Positions 53,271 to 62,226 of a stretch of DNA of 64,000 nucleotides are shown here, piece by piece. The stretch spans positions 124,001 through 188,000 of the forward strand of contig NZ_JAAWWP010000015.1 of assembly GCF_012273655.1 (NCBI RefSeq). Reading direction: 5' to 3'. The translations under genes were made by a program, and so were the position numbers. Positions within the stretch are counted from its first letter, which is position 1. Every line of letters begins with the position of its first letter. This DNA is from Streptomyces physcomitrii (lineage in GTDB: Bacteria > Actinomycetota > Actinomycetes > Streptomycetales > Streptomycetaceae). The notes under the pieces are model-generated. The model saw nothing but the letters and a program-made list of their open reading frames with translations. It made no database searches and was not told where the DNA came from.

Positions 53271-54143
53271 TCAGAGCCGGGTCGTGTGGAAGGCCACGGC
53301 GGAGGCGGCGGCCACATTGAGGGAGTCCACCCCGGCGGCCATCGGGATGCGGACATGTTCGTCGGCGGCGCGCAGGGCGGCGTCCGACAGCCCGTCGCCT
53401 TCGGTGCCGAGCAGCAGCGCCAGTTTCCCGTACCGGCGGGCGGCCAGTTCGTCGATCGTGATCGACCGCTCCCCGAGGCACAGGGCGGCGGTCACGAACC
53501 CGTACCGCCGGAAGACCTCGATCTCGTTCGGCCAGGAGGTCAACCGGGTCCAGGGGACGGTGAAGACCGCGCCCATCGAGACCTTCACGGCCCGGCGGTA
53601 GAGCGGGTCGGCGCAGCGGGGCGAGAGGAAGACGGAGTCCACGCCCAGGGCGGCGGCGTTGCGGAAGGCGGCCCCCAGATTGGCGTGGTCCACCAGGTCC
53701 TCGAAGAGGGCGACGCGCCGGCCCGCACTCCTCGGCCCGGCAGACGGCGAGGACTCGTCCGTGGTGCGGCCGTCGGCCGGGGCCCGGTGGCCGGCGCCGA
53801 GGAGTTCGGCCGCGGCGGGCAGCGGCTTGCGCCGGAGGGAGGCGAGGGCCCCGCGGTGCACGTGGTAGCCGGTGACCCGCTCGGCCAGCTCGGGGCTGAC
53901 CACGTAGACGGGGGCACTCGCCTCCGCGATGACATCGGACATCACCTCGACCCACTTGGCGGAGAGCAGCATCGAGCGCATCGCGTACCCGGCCTCGCGG
54001 GCCCGGCGGATGACCTTCTCGCCCTCGGCGATGAACAGCCCCTCGGCGGGTTCCCGGCGGCGGCGCAGCTCGACGTCGGTGAGCCCGGTGTAGTCGCCGA
54101 GGCGGGGGTCGTCGGGGTCGTCGACGGTGAGGAGTTCGGCCAC
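53271..54143 (-). CDS. TrmH/SpoU family RNA 2'-O-methyltransferase
   Basis: 290 residues. SpoU motifs 1-3: DHANLGAAFRNAAALGVD, LLLGTEGDGLS and RIPMAAGVDSLNVAAASAVA (trefoil-knot SAM site). The N-terminal substrate-binding region (FIAEGEKVIRRAREAGY, VHRGALASLRRKPLP) resembles rRNA methyltransferases of the TsnR/RlmB group. A Ser/Thr/Pro linker (about 120-140) interrupts the middle. ATG at 54143. Target RNA unknown. Confidence 0.88.
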   Translation of the reverse strand: MAELLTVDDPDDPRLGDYTGLTDVELRRRREPAEGLFIAEGEKVIRRAREAGYAMRSMLLSAKWVEVMSDVIAEASAPVYVVSPELAERVTGYHVHRGALASLRRKPLPAAAELLGAGHRAPADGRTTDESSPSAGPRSAGRRVALFEDLVDHANLGAAFRNAAALGVDSVFLSPRCADPLYRRAVKVSMGAVFTVPWTRLTSWPNEIEVFRRYGFVTAALCLGERSITIDELAARRYGKLALLLGTEGDGLSDAALRAADEHVRIPMAAGVDSLNVAAASAVAFHTTRL

Positions 54144-54195
54144 GGGGTGAGGCTGCCTTGTCGTAGGAGTACGGGGTACGGGTGTGCGGGAGCCG

Positions 54196-55464
54196 TCAGG
54201 TGAGGGTGCCGGGGGCGGCCGGGGCGGTGTCGCCGACCTCGACGACCTCGCCGACGACGATCACCGCGGGCGGGCGGACCTCGGCGGTGCGGACGGTCTC
54301 GCCGACGGTGGCCAGGGTGGCGTCCACCCGGCGCTGGGCCGCGGTGGTGCCCTCCTGGATCAGGGCGACCGGGGTGTCCGGCGCCCGGCCGTGGGCGACC
54401 AGCGCCCGGGCGATCCGGCCGATCTTGTCGACGCCCATCAGGATGACCAGGGTGCCGCGCAGCCGGGCGAGCGCCGCCCAGTCGACCAGGGAGCGGTCGT
54501 CCTCCGGCGCCATATGGCCGCTGACCACCGTGAACTCGTGTGCCACCCCGCGGTGGGTGACCGGGATGCCCGCGGCCCCCGGGACCGAGATGGAGCTGGA
54601 GATGCCGGGGACGACGGTGTACGGCAGGCCCTCGGCGGTCAGCGCCTGCGCCTCCTCCATGCCGCGCCCGAAGACGAAGGGGTCGCCGCCCTTGAGCCGT
54701 ACCACCGCCTTGCCCTGCCGGGCGTGCTCGATCAGGGCCTGGTTGATGGCCTCCTGGGCCATGTAGCGGCCGTAGGGGATCTTCGCGGCGTCGATCACCT
54801 CGACGTGCGGGGGGAGTTCGGCGAGCAGGTCGCGGGGGCCGAGCCGGTCGGCGATGACCACATCGGCCTCGGCGAGCAGGCGGCGCCCGCGGACGGTGAT
54901 CAGATCGGGGTCGCCGGGGCCGCCGCCGACCAGGGCCACCGGGCGCACCCGCGGCGCCTCGTCGGGGCGGACGCCGACCGAGGGCACGGCCAGGGTGCCG
55001 TCGCCGAGCGCCTCCACCAGGATGTCCCGGATGGCGGCGGTGCGCCGCGGGTCCCGGTCGTGGACCTCGGTGGTCAGCACGGCCACGGTCACGCCCTCGC
55101 TGCGCCCGGTGGCCGGGGTGAGCGCGGTCGCCGCGTCGGCGTCGTCGGCGCGTACGCACCAGATCCGGCCGCGTTCGGCCTCGGCGGAGGCGGTGCGGTT
55201 GGCGGCCTTGTCGCTGGTGGCGATCAGCGCGTACCAGGCGCCTTCGAGGTCTCCCTCGGCGTACCGCCTGCGTTCCCAGACCAGCTCGCCGGAGTCCGCC
55301 ATCGCCTCCACCGAGGGGGTGGCGGAGGGCGAGACGAGGAGGATGTCGGCGCCCGCCGCGATCAGCGCGGGCAGCCGGCGCTGGGCCACCTGGCCGCCGC
55401 CGAGGACGACGGTGCGCCGCCCGGTCAGTCTCAGTCCGACGGGGTAGGCGGGGTGTTCGGCCAT
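54196..55464 (-). CDS. cobA: Uroporphyrinogen-III C-methyltransferase fused to a precorrin-2 dehydrogenase-like domain
   Basis: 422 residues, CysG-like. The N-terminal part (about 1-160) is SirC/Met8-like: TVVLGGGQVAQRRLPALIAA. The C-terminal part (about 170-405) is SUMT: ALVGGGPGDPDLITVRGRRL, VVRLKGGDPFVFGRG, PGISSSISVPGAAGIPVTHR, LVILMGVDKI. It converts uroporphyrinogen III to precorrin-2, and possibly oxidises it to sirohydrochlorin, serving siroheme and cobalamin. ATG at 55464. First step relative to the BluB-CobT and CobL genes on the same strand. Confidence 0.88.
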   Translation of the reverse strand: MAEHPAYPVGLRLTGRRTVVLGGGQVAQRRLPALIAAGADILLVSPSATPSVEAMADSGELVWERRRYAEGDLEGAWYALIATSDKAANRTASAEAERGRIWCVRADDADAATALTPATGRSEGVTVAVLTTEVHDRDPRRTAAIRDILVEALGDGTLAVPSVGVRPDEAPRVRPVALVGGGPGDPDLITVRGRRLLAEADVVIADRLGPRDLLAELPPHVEVIDAAKIPYGRYMAQEAINQALIEHARQGKAVVRLKGGDPFVFGRGMEEAQALTAEGLPYTVVPGISSSISVPGAAGIPVTHRGVAHEFTVVSGHMAPEDDRSLVDWAALARLRGTLVILMGVDKIGRIARALVAHGRAPDTPVALIQEGTTAAQRRVDATLATVGETVRTAEVRPPAVIVVGEVVEVGDTAPAAPGTLT

Positions 55465-55711
55465 GGCGGTACGGCTCCTCGTGCGGGTGGTGCGATGCGG
55501 TGCGGGCCGCTGCGGCACTGGAGCGGCGTGTTCACATGACGTCCCCGGGGCGGCTGCTGCTCCCCGGTTCGCCTCCGGTTCCCCGGACGAGGCCCGGTCA
55601 CCCGGTTCACGTGCGGTTTCCCGGTTCCTCAGCTTACGGCGAGGGGCGCGGCGGGGCCCAGTCGCGGCGGTCCGGCGCCGCCCTCGGCAGGGGGCCGGGC
55701 CGCGCGGACCC

Positions 55712-55756
55712 GGTCACGCGCGAGCCGGCCGTCCCCGGGCCGTACCGCGCGTGACC
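55712..55756 (-). terminator. Terminator of the bluB-cobT gene
   Basis: Perfect 11-bp stem (GGTCACGCGCG at 55712-55722, complement at 55746-55756) starting 3 bp after the stop. The 23-base loop has its own small stem (CGGCC/GGCCG). The rest of the interval to 55465 holds no gene. Confidence 0.75.
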
Positions 55757-55758
55757 CC

Positions 55759-58700
55759 TTACTTCTCGGTGACCCCGGCCGAATCGAACGTGGCCACCTC
55801 GTGCATAGCGCGGGCGGCGCTCTGCACCACGGGCAGCGCGAGCAGCGCGCCCGTGCCCTCGCCGAGGCGAAGGTCCAGGTCGACCAGCGGACGCAGGCCG
55901 AGTTTGTTCAGGGCGGCGACATGGCCCGGTTCGGCGCTGCGGTGGCCCGCGATGCAGGCGGCCAGCGCTTCCGGGGCGATGGCGCGGGCCACCAGGGCGG
56001 CGGCACCGGCGCTGACGCCGTCCAGGATCACGGGGGTGCGCAGCGAGGCGCCGCCGAGCAACAGGCCGACCAGGGCGGCGTGTTCGAGCCCGCCGATCGC
56101 CGCGAGCACCCCGATCGGGTCGGCCGGGTCGGGCTGGTGCAGGGCGAGGGCCCGGCGTACGACCTCGGTCTTGCGGGCGAGGGTCTCGTCGTTGATGCCG
56201 GTGCCGCGGCCGGTGACCTCGGCCGGGTCGGTGTCGGTGAACACCGCGATCAGGGCGGCCGACGCGGTGGTGTTGGCGATGCCCATCTCGCCGGTGAGCA
56301 GGGCCTTGTTGCCCGCGGCCACCAGGTCGCGGGCGGTCTCGATGCCCACCTCGACGGCGGCGACGACCTCCTCGCGGGTGAGCGCGGGGCCCTCGGTCAT
56401 GTCCGCGGTGCCCGCCCGGATCTTGCGGGGCAACAGGCCCGGGGTGGCCGGGAGTTCGGCGGCCACGCCCACGTCGATCACGCAGACCTCCGCGCCGACC
56501 TGCGCGGCGAAGGCGTTGCAGACCGCGCCGCCGGACAGGAAGTTGGTCACCATCTGCGCGGTGACCTCCTGCGGCCAGGGGGTGACCTGCTGGGCGTGCA
56601 CCCCGTGGTCGCCCGCGAAGATCGCCACCGCGGCGGGCTCGGGCACCGGCGGCGGGCACATCCGGGAGAGGCCGGAGAGCTGGGCGGAGATGATCTCCAG
56701 CATGCCGAGCGCGCCGGAGGGCTTGGTCATCCGCTTCTGCCGCTCCCAGGCCTCGCCGAGCGCCTTGGCGTCCAGCGGCCGGATACCGGCGACGGTCTCG
56801 GCGAGCAGGTCGTGCGGCTCCTCGCCGGGCAGCGCGCGGCGGCCGTAAGTCTCCTCGTGCACCACCCAGGACAGCGGGCGGCGCTTGGACCAGCCCGCCT
56901 GCATCAGCTCGGGGTCCTCGGGGAACTCGTCGACGTAGCCGACGCAGAGGTAGGCCACGACCTCCAGGTGCTCGGGCAGGCCGAGGGCGCGCACCATCTC
57001 GCGCTCGTCGAAGAAACTGACCCAGCCCACTCCGAGCCCCTCGGCGCGGGCGGCGAGCCAGAGGTTCTCCACGGCGAGCGCGGAGGAGTACGGGGCCATC
57101 TGCGGCTGCGTCTGCCGGCCGAGGGTGTGCCGGCCCCCGCGGGTGGAGTCGGCGGTGACCACGATGTTCACCGGGGTGTCGAGGATGGCCTCGACCTTCA
57201 GCTCCTTGAACTGCTTGGCCCGCGCCTTGGGCAGCGACTTCGCGTAGGCCTCGCGCTGCCGCATCGCCAGCTCGTGCATGGTGCGGCGGGTCTCGGCGGA
57301 GCGGATGACGACGAAGTCCCAGGGCTGCGAGTGCCCGACGCTGGGCGCGGTGTGCGCCGCTTCGAGGACCCGGAGCAGGACCTCGTGCGGGATGGGGTCG
57401 TCGCGGAAGCCGTTGCGGATGTCGCGGCGCTCCCGGATGACCCGCAGCACCGCCTCGCGCTCGGCCTCGGCGTAGGCCGGGGCGGCGGGGCCGCGGGGCG
57501 GGGCGGGCTGCTCCCCGGCGTCCGCGGCGGCGGGGTCCGCCTCGCCCGGCTGCCCGGCGGCGTCCGGCACCGGCTCGCCTGCGGGGGCTCCGGTCTCCTG
57601 GGCCGCGGTGTCCGCGGGGGCTCCGGCACCGGGCCCGGACACCTCGCGGGCCGTGGACCGGCCGTCGCGGGGCGCCGGGACCGAGGCGGCCTGCTGCTCG
57701 TCCGCAGTGGTCCAGGGGGCGGCCGACTCCTCGGCGGGGAGGACGGGTTCACCCGCGGGGGCGGGCACACCGGGGAGCCCGGGGGCGTCCTGCCCGGCCA
57801 CCGCGTCCGCCTCCGGTCCGGCCGAGGGGTCCGCCTGCTGCGGCTCCTGCCGCGGGGCGAAGGCCACCACCTCCTCGGACGCCCGGAGCGGCTCCTCCGC
57901 CTGCGCGGGTACGGCCTGCTCCGCCGCGGTGGCAGATCCCTGCGCCATGAACTCCTCGTGCGGTACGAGGTGGACGCCGGGCCCGCCGGGTACACCCCCG
58001 GACTCCACCCCGGGGTGGAACTGCTCCGCGGGGACAGCCTGCCCGTTCAGCTCCGCCACCGGGACGGCCTGCTCGGCGGCGTGCGCCTGCTCCGGGGCGA
58101 GGGACGGTTCGGCAGCGGGGGTGTCGTCGAACTCCCGCGCGGCGTCGGCGTGTTCGGCGTAGGCCTCGGGGGATTCGGCGTAGCCCTCGGGGGATACGGG
58201 GGCGGGGTCCTCGTAGGACAGGGGGTCCTCGTAGGAGGCGGGCTCTCCGTGCAGCGCGGGCTCTTCGTGGGGTGCGGACTCGTCGTGGGGCACGGGCTCG
58301 TCGTAGGCGGCGGAGACAGGCTCCGCGTCGGCGGGCGCGGGCTGGGCCTCGGTGGCCTGGGCTTCGAGGCCCGGGACCTCGACGGGCTGGGCCTCGGCGG
58401 TGGCCGCCGAGCCGAGCGGACCGTCCTCGGCCGGGGCGGCCACCGCCGCCTCGGACTGCCCGACCGCCTCGGCGAGGTGCGGTGCCTCGGTGAGGTGCGG
58501 TTCCTGGGCGAGGTGGGGCGCTTCGACTCCCGCCTCCGGGAAGGCGGTTGCGTCCTCCGGCAGGTGCAGGGGGTGCGGGGGTGTCGGGGCGAGGTGCGGG
58601 GTGGTGGGGATGACGCCGTCCACGGGCACGAAGCGTCCGATGGAGTCGCCCTCGCCCGGGGCGGACTGGCCGTAGGGGACGCCCTGCGCCGGGGTCTCCG

Positions 58701-59751
58701 GCACCGGCGCGTAGCCGGCCGGGGCGGCGCCCGCCTGCGGGGCCGCGTCGAAGGCGCCCGCGGAGGGCGGGAAACCCGCGTTGTCCTGCGGGGCGGCCGG
58801 GGCCTGACCGTGGAAGGCGGGCTCACCCTGAACCGGGAAAGCGGCCTCACGCGCGCCCGGGAAGGCGGCGTCGCCCTGACCGTGGAAGGCGGGGTCCACG
58901 TGACCGTTGAAGGCAGGGTCTCCCTGACCGTCGAAGACGGGGTCTCCGTGACCGTTGAGGGCAGCAGGGTCCCCGTGACCGTTGAGGGCAGGGTCGCCGT
59001 GGGCCGGGAAGGCGGGGTCGGCGTAGGCGGCGTCGCCGTAGGTCCCGTCGCCGAGGGCAGCGTCGCCGTGGGCGCCCTCGGGGTAGGCGAACTGACCGGA
59101 TTCCGTGCCCTGTTCGGCGCCCTGGTAGCCGCCGGGCCGGTCCGCCTGGTAGTCCGCCGCCGGATACTCGCCCGGGTAGGCGGCGCCCTGGTGCGAGGCG
59201 TCCGGAACGACCGTTTCTGCCGCCGCTGCCTGCGGGCCCTCCGGGTGGCCGCCGTCCTGGGGCAGGCCTTCGGGGGTCCACGGCACCGCGCCCTGCGGCG
59301 GGGTGTCACCGGGGCCCGCGGGGTCCTCCTGCGGGATGTCCAGGTACTCGGGTCCGGTGGCGGGCCCCGGGGTGGTCACGGGGGCGGGCTGCGCGGCGGG
59401 GCCGCGGTCGGCCAGCGAACGCACCGGGCTGGCGGGCGGTCCCGAGTGCAGGGGGCGCCGGGGGGCCGCGGAGTGGGCCGCGGCCGGGGTGCGGGCGCTC
59501 ATGTCGAGGGCGCCGCTGTCCCGGCCGGAGCGCTCGTGGGCGCCGGGCGCGGGTCCGGGCGGGCCGGGGGGGAGCTGGCCCTCCATCCAGGCGCCCTGGG
59601 CTCCCGGCATGAGCAGCAGGTCGTCCTCCTCGGCGGGGGCGGCAGAGGGGCCGGCGTAGGCGTAGGCACCCTGGGCGTGCACGCCCGGCTGCTCCACCAT
59701 GCCCGCGCTCTCCGGCAGTCCCTCGCCGGGGATCTGGCCGGTGTCCGTCAT
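55759..59751 (-). CDS. cobT: BluB-CobT fusion with a long disordered N-terminal region
   Basis: 1330 residues in three parts. Residues about 1-759 are Pro/Ala/Glu/Gly/His-rich, low-complexity, with repeated words. Residues about 760-981 are a flavin nitroreductase domain of the BluB type (AVLRVIRERRDIRNGFRDDP, APSVGHSQPWDFVVIRS, SSALAVENLWLAARAEGLGVG). BluB makes 5,6-dimethylbenzimidazole (DMB) from FMNH2. Residues about 982-1330 are CobT (RPLDAKALGEAWERQKRM, AIFAGDHGVHAQQVTPWPQE, GEMGIANTTASAALIAVF, GRGTGINDETL), which joins DMB to nicotinate mononucleotide. The fusion couples two successive lower-ligand steps of B12. ATG at 59751 with GAGGGG upstream. I recall a similar long protein in S. 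coelicolor, so the fusion is probably known. The function of the N-terminal region is not. Confidence 0.88.
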   Translation of the reverse strand: MTDTGQIPGEGLPESAGMVEQPGVHAQGAYAYAGPSAAPAEEDDLLLMPGAQGAWMEGQLPPGPPGPAPGAHERSGRDSGALDMSARTPAAAHSAAPRRPLHSGPPASPVRSLADRGPAAQPAPVTTPGPATGPEYLDIPQEDPAGPGDTPPQGAVPWTPEGLPQDGGHPEGPQAAAAETVVPDASHQGAAYPGEYPAADYQADRPGGYQGAEQGTESGQFAYPEGAHGDAALGDGTYGDAAYADPAFPAHGDPALNGHGDPAALNGHGDPVFDGQGDPAFNGHVDPAFHGQGDAAFPGAREAAFPVQGEPAFHGQAPAAPQDNAGFPPSAGAFDAAPQAGAAPAGYAPVPETPAQGVPYGQSAPGEGDSIGRFVPVDGVIPTTPHLAPTPPHPLHLPEDATAFPEAGVEAPHLAQEPHLTEAPHLAEAVGQSEAAVAAPAEDGPLGSAATAEAQPVEVPGLEAQATEAQPAPADAEPVSAAYDEPVPHDESAPHEEPALHGEPASYEDPLSYEDPAPVSPEGYAESPEAYAEHADAAREFDDTPAAEPSLAPEQAHAAEQAVPVAELNGQAVPAEQFHPGVESGGVPGGPGVHLVPHEEFMAQGSATAAEQAVPAQAEEPLRASEEVVAFAPRQEPQQADPSAGPEADAVAGQDAPGLPGVPAPAGEPVLPAEESAAPWTTADEQQAASVPAPRDGRSTAREVSGPGAGAPADTAAQETGAPAGEPVPDAAGQPGEADPAAADAGEQPAPPRGPAAPAYAEAEREAVLRVIRERRDIRNGFRDDPIPHEVLLRVLEAAHTAPSVGHSQPWDFVVIRSAETRRTMHELAMRQREAYAKSLPKARAKQFKELKVEAILDTPVNIVVTADSTRGGRHTLGRQTQPQMAPYSSALAVENLWLAARAEGLGVGWVSFFDEREMVRALGLPEHLEVVAYLCVGYVDEFPEDPELMQAGWSKRRPLSWVVHEETYGRRALPGEEPHDLLAETVAGIRPLDAKALGEAWERQKRMTKPSGALGMLEIISAQLSGLSRMCPPPVPEPAAVAIFAGDHGVHAQQVTPWPQEVTAQMVTNFLSGGAVCNAFAAQVGAEVCVIDVGVAAELPATPGLLPRKIRAGTADMTEGPALTREEVVAAVEVGIETARDLVAAGNKALLTGEMGIANTTASAALIAVFTDTDPAEVTGRGTGINDETLARKTEVVRRALALHQPDPADPIGVLAAIGGLEHAALVGLLLGGASLRTPVILDGVSAGAAALVARAIAPEALAACIAGHRSAEPGHVAALNKLGLRPLVDLDLRLGEGTGALLALPVVQSAARAMHEVATFDSAGVTEK
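58806..59017 (-). repeat. Degenerate HGDPAFNG-type repeat tract inside bluB-cobT
   Basis: Within the disordered N-terminal region, about residues 243-317 are near-tandem copies of an 8-9 residue unit. Examples are DPAFPAHG, DPALNGHG, DPAALNGHG, DPVFDGQG, DPAFNGHV, DPAFHGQG, DAAFPGAR, EAAFPVQG and EPAFHGQ. The DNA copies keep a 24-27 base period, so expansion by slippage is likely. Confidence 0.75.
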
Positions 59752-59772
59752 GCGTAACCCCTCGCTCAGTGC

Positions 59773-59970
59773 TTACTCGGACCGTGCCCGGTCGCGGCCG
59801 GGTCCGTACTCCGCGTGTGGCAGCGCACCGACCGCCCACAGGGAGAACGAGCGTGTGCGCCGTGCGGCACGTGCCGTCCGCGGACGAGCGGACACCAGGC
59901 ATTCTGCTGTGCCGACCACCTCCGGGGCACGTGGATCGGCCACGGCCCGGTGTGGACTGCGCCACTTCAC
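59773..59970 (-). CDS. Possible small gene upstream of bluB-cobT
   Basis: A 65-codon frame from the GTG at 59970 (MKWRSPHRAVADPRAPEVVG) to a stop at 59773, inside the 348-bp interval 59752-60099. Third-position G+C (about 75%) is below that of its neighbours, and no strong ribosome binding site precedes it. It may be chance, so this is recorded as weak. No cobalamin riboswitch core was found in this interval; TAGGCT near 60073 could be a -10. Confidence 0.25.
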   Translation of the reverse strand: MKWRSPHRAVADPRAPEVVGTAECLVSARPRTARAARRTRSFSLWAVGALPHAEYGPGRDRARSE

Positions 59971-60099
59971 GCCCTTGTGGTGCCGCTGCTCCCCCGGTCC
60001 CAAGAGGACCGCCCTTTTGGGACATCGGGCCCTCCGGGACGGTCCGTCCTCAGCGGTACGACGATCGGCCAGCCTACCTGCCGCGGCGTCCGCGGGGGC

Positions 60100-61305
60100 T
60101 CACGGGGCGCGGTCCGGGAGCAGCCCGCTGAGCAGGAAGGCGACCGTGCGCTCGCGCTCCGTCCAGCTGCCGGTGTCCAGTTCGACGGACTGGAGCAGGG
60201 CGCATTCGACCTGGTAGCCGTGCTCGGCGAGGTCCCGGCCGAGGAGTTCGGCCTCGTCGCGGGTGGCCGCGTGGGTCACGATCCGCTCGGGCCTGCGGTC
60301 GGCGACCGCCGAGACGACGGCCGCTCCCCCGCCGCCCACCCGTACGACATCGGGCTCGGGCAGGCTTTCGAGGATGTGCGGGGCGGTGCCCTGGACGACG
60401 CTGAGTTCGACCCCGGCCCGGCGGGCCGCGGCGGCCGTGCGCCCGCAGCTGTCCGGGTCCCGGTCGACGGCGATGACGGCGGCGCCGAAGCGCCCCGCCT
60501 CGGCGGCGAAGGCCCCGCTGCCGCAGCCGATGTCCCAGACCAGATCGCCCACCCGCGGGGCGAGCCGGGCGAGTTGGGCGGTCCGCAGCCGCTCGCCCTC
60601 GCCCTCCTTCGGGGTGCCCTCGTAGGCGCTCGCGGGCAGCACCCAGCCGCGCGGGCCGCGCCCCGGGTCGCGCCCGGCGATCCAGCCGGTGTCGGGCGCG
60701 GTGGTGCCGCCGAGGACGATGACGACGTTCGGGTCCCGCCAGCTGTGGTCGGCGGCCTTCTCCGAGGTGACCACGGTGACCTGCTCGCGCGGGGTGCCCA
60801 GCTCCTCGCAGATCACGAAGGTGCGGTGCACCTTGCCGAGGAGCAGACCGAGTTCGGCGGGTCCGGCCCCGGGCGAGGTGAGCACGGCGACCTTGGGGTG
60901 GGCGCGGCAGACGTTGACCGCGCGGCGCAGGGTGCGGCCGTGGGCGACCACCACCTGGGCGTCGTCCCAGGGGGTCCCGGCGCGGGCGAAGGCGGTGGCG
61001 ACCGAGGAGACCGCGGGGACGACCTCGACCTCCAGGCCGTAGTCGGGCGAGCGCAGGGTGCGCACCACGCCGAAGAAGCCCGGGTCGCCGTCGGCGAAGA
61101 CCACGGCGGTGCCGCGGTGGCCGACGATGCGCCGGGCGGCGAGGTGCATGCTGCCGAGCCGGATGCGCTCCGCGCCGGGAGGCACCTCGGGCAGGGCCAA
61201 GTGGTGGGCGGCGCCGGCCACCAGGGTGGCCGCGGACAGGGCGCCGCGCGCCGCCTCCGTCAGCGGCGTGCCGTCCCAGCCGATCACCGTGACCCGGTCG
61301 GCCAT
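60100..61305 (-). CDS. cobL: Precorrin-6Y C5,15-methyltransferase (decarboxylating), CobL/CbiET
   Basis: 401 residues, two fused domains. The N-terminal tetrapyrrole methylase (CbiE-like, about 1-200) contains VTVIGWDGTPLTEAARGALS, AVVFADGDPGFFGV and the SAM-site PAVSSVATAFARAG. The C-terminal CbiT-like methyltransferase (about 240-401) has VWDIGCGSGAFAAEAGRFGA. It methylates C5 and C15 and decarboxylates precorrin-6B in the aerobic route. ATG at 61305 with AGGAGA upstream; a longer frame starts at 61329. Confidence 0.9.
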   Translation of the reverse strand: MADRVTVIGWDGTPLTEAARGALSAATLVAGAAHHLALPEVPPGAERIRLGSMHLAARRIVGHRGTAVVFADGDPGFFGVVRTLRSPDYGLEVEVVPAVSSVATAFARAGTPWDDAQVVVAHGRTLRRAVNVCRAHPKVAVLTSPGAGPAELGLLLGKVHRTFVICEELGTPREQVTVVTSEKAADHSWRDPNVVIVLGGTTAPDTGWIAGRDPGRGPRGWVLPASAYEGTPKEGEGERLRTAQLARLAPRVGDLVWDIGCGSGAFAAEAGRFGAAVIAVDRDPDSCGRTAAAARRAGVELSVVQGTAPHILESLPEPDVVRVGGGGAAVVSAVADRRPERIVTHAATRDEAELLGRDLAEHGYQVECALLQSVELDTGSWTERERTVAFLLSGLLPDRAP

Positions 61306-61437
61306 CGTCGTCCGTCTCCTGAGGTTCAAGCGTTGTGCGGGGCAGCCGCGAGCGCGGGCAGGGCGAGCGTACCCGGTGGCACGCGGTGACCCGGCACGCG
61401 GAGGGGAGCCGAGGCGCGGGGACGGGCGGCGGGGCGG

Positions 61438-62076
61438 TCAGTTCCAGTCGGGGTAGGAGGCGTAGCCCCCGGCCTCGGCGAGCTGGTCGGCGACGCCCTC
61501 CAGGTCCTCCGGCAGCAGGCTCCACACGATGAGGTCGGTACGGAACTCGCCCCAGCCGCCGTGCTCGTCCTTGCCGCGCGCTATCCAGGCGCCCCGCAGC
61601 ACGCCCTCGCTGATGCAGCCGATCTTCTGCGCGACCTGCTGGGCGGCGGTGTTGTCGGCGGCGGTGCGCAGTTCCAGGCGCTCGAACTTCTGGTCGTGGA
61701 AGAGCCATTGGGCCACCGCGAGCACGGCCTCGCAGGCGTAGCCCTCGCCGCGCGCCCAGGGCGCGATGACGTACACCGCCTCGGCGGAGCGCACCCGCCA
61801 GTCGGTGTGGCGCAGCTGGACGAAGCCGACCAGGCGCTGGGTGAGGAACTCGTTGACGGCGAGCACGATCCCGCGCCCCTCGGTGCGCTCGGCGGGTGCC
61901 TCCTCGGTGAGCCAGGCCCGCGCGTCCGCCTCGGTGTAGGGGTGCGGCAGGGCGGTCCAGGAGGTGACCAGCTCGTCGTTCATCATCTCGGTGAGCGCCG
62001 GTACGTCGGGTTCCTCGAGCGCGCGCAGCACCAGCCTCTCCGTACTGATGGAGATGTCGGGGAAGGTGGTCGTCAT
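61438..62076 (-). CDS. RimJ/RimL-type GNAT acetyltransferase
   Basis: 212 residues. Starts ISTERLVLRALEEPDVPALT, the RimJ/RimL hallmark. The acetyl-CoA motif is VIAPWARGEGYACEAVLAVA, and the C-terminal part has LRTAADNTAAQQVAQKIGC. Probably acetylates a protein N-terminus or small molecule. ATG at 62076 with GGAG seven bases upstream. Neighbouring genes give no clue to the substrate. Confidence 0.85.
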   Translation of the reverse strand: MTTTFPDISISTERLVLRALEEPDVPALTEMMNDELVTSWTALPHPYTEADARAWLTEEAPAERTEGRGIVLAVNEFLTQRLVGFVQLRHTDWRVRSAEAVYVIAPWARGEGYACEAVLAVAQWLFHDQKFERLELRTAADNTAAQQVAQKIGCISEGVLRGAWIARGKDEHGGWGEFRTDLIVWSLLPEDLEGVADQLAEAGGYASYPDWN

Positions 62077-62174
62077 GCGGCACTCCGTAACCTTCAGGCA
62101 AGCTGAAGGGCCCAGCATGCAGCATCGCGGGCGTCAACCGCACCACGGGGGTGGGCTGTCGGCGCCGGGGCGCG

Positions 62175-62214
62175 CACCGGCCCCGCCGCGCGCGGGGCGG
62201 GGCGGGGCCGGGTG
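62175..62214 (-). terminator. Terminator of the methionine transporter operon
   Basis: CACCGGCCCCGCC at 62175-62187 pairs with GGCGGGGCCGGGTG at 62201-62214 (one bulged G), 13-base loop, 12 bp past the metQ stop. Confidence 0.7.
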
Positions 62215-62226
62215 CCGGAGAGCGGA

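Noticed and set aside
55801..59757. 1318-codon plus-strand open frame opposite bluB-cobT
   Set aside because: Shadow frame produced by high G+C and third-position bias; the minus strand has clear enzyme domains.
59752..60099. Cobalamin riboswitch before bluB-cobT
   Set aside because: No B12-box or conserved core words could be identified by eye; a covariance model would be decisive.
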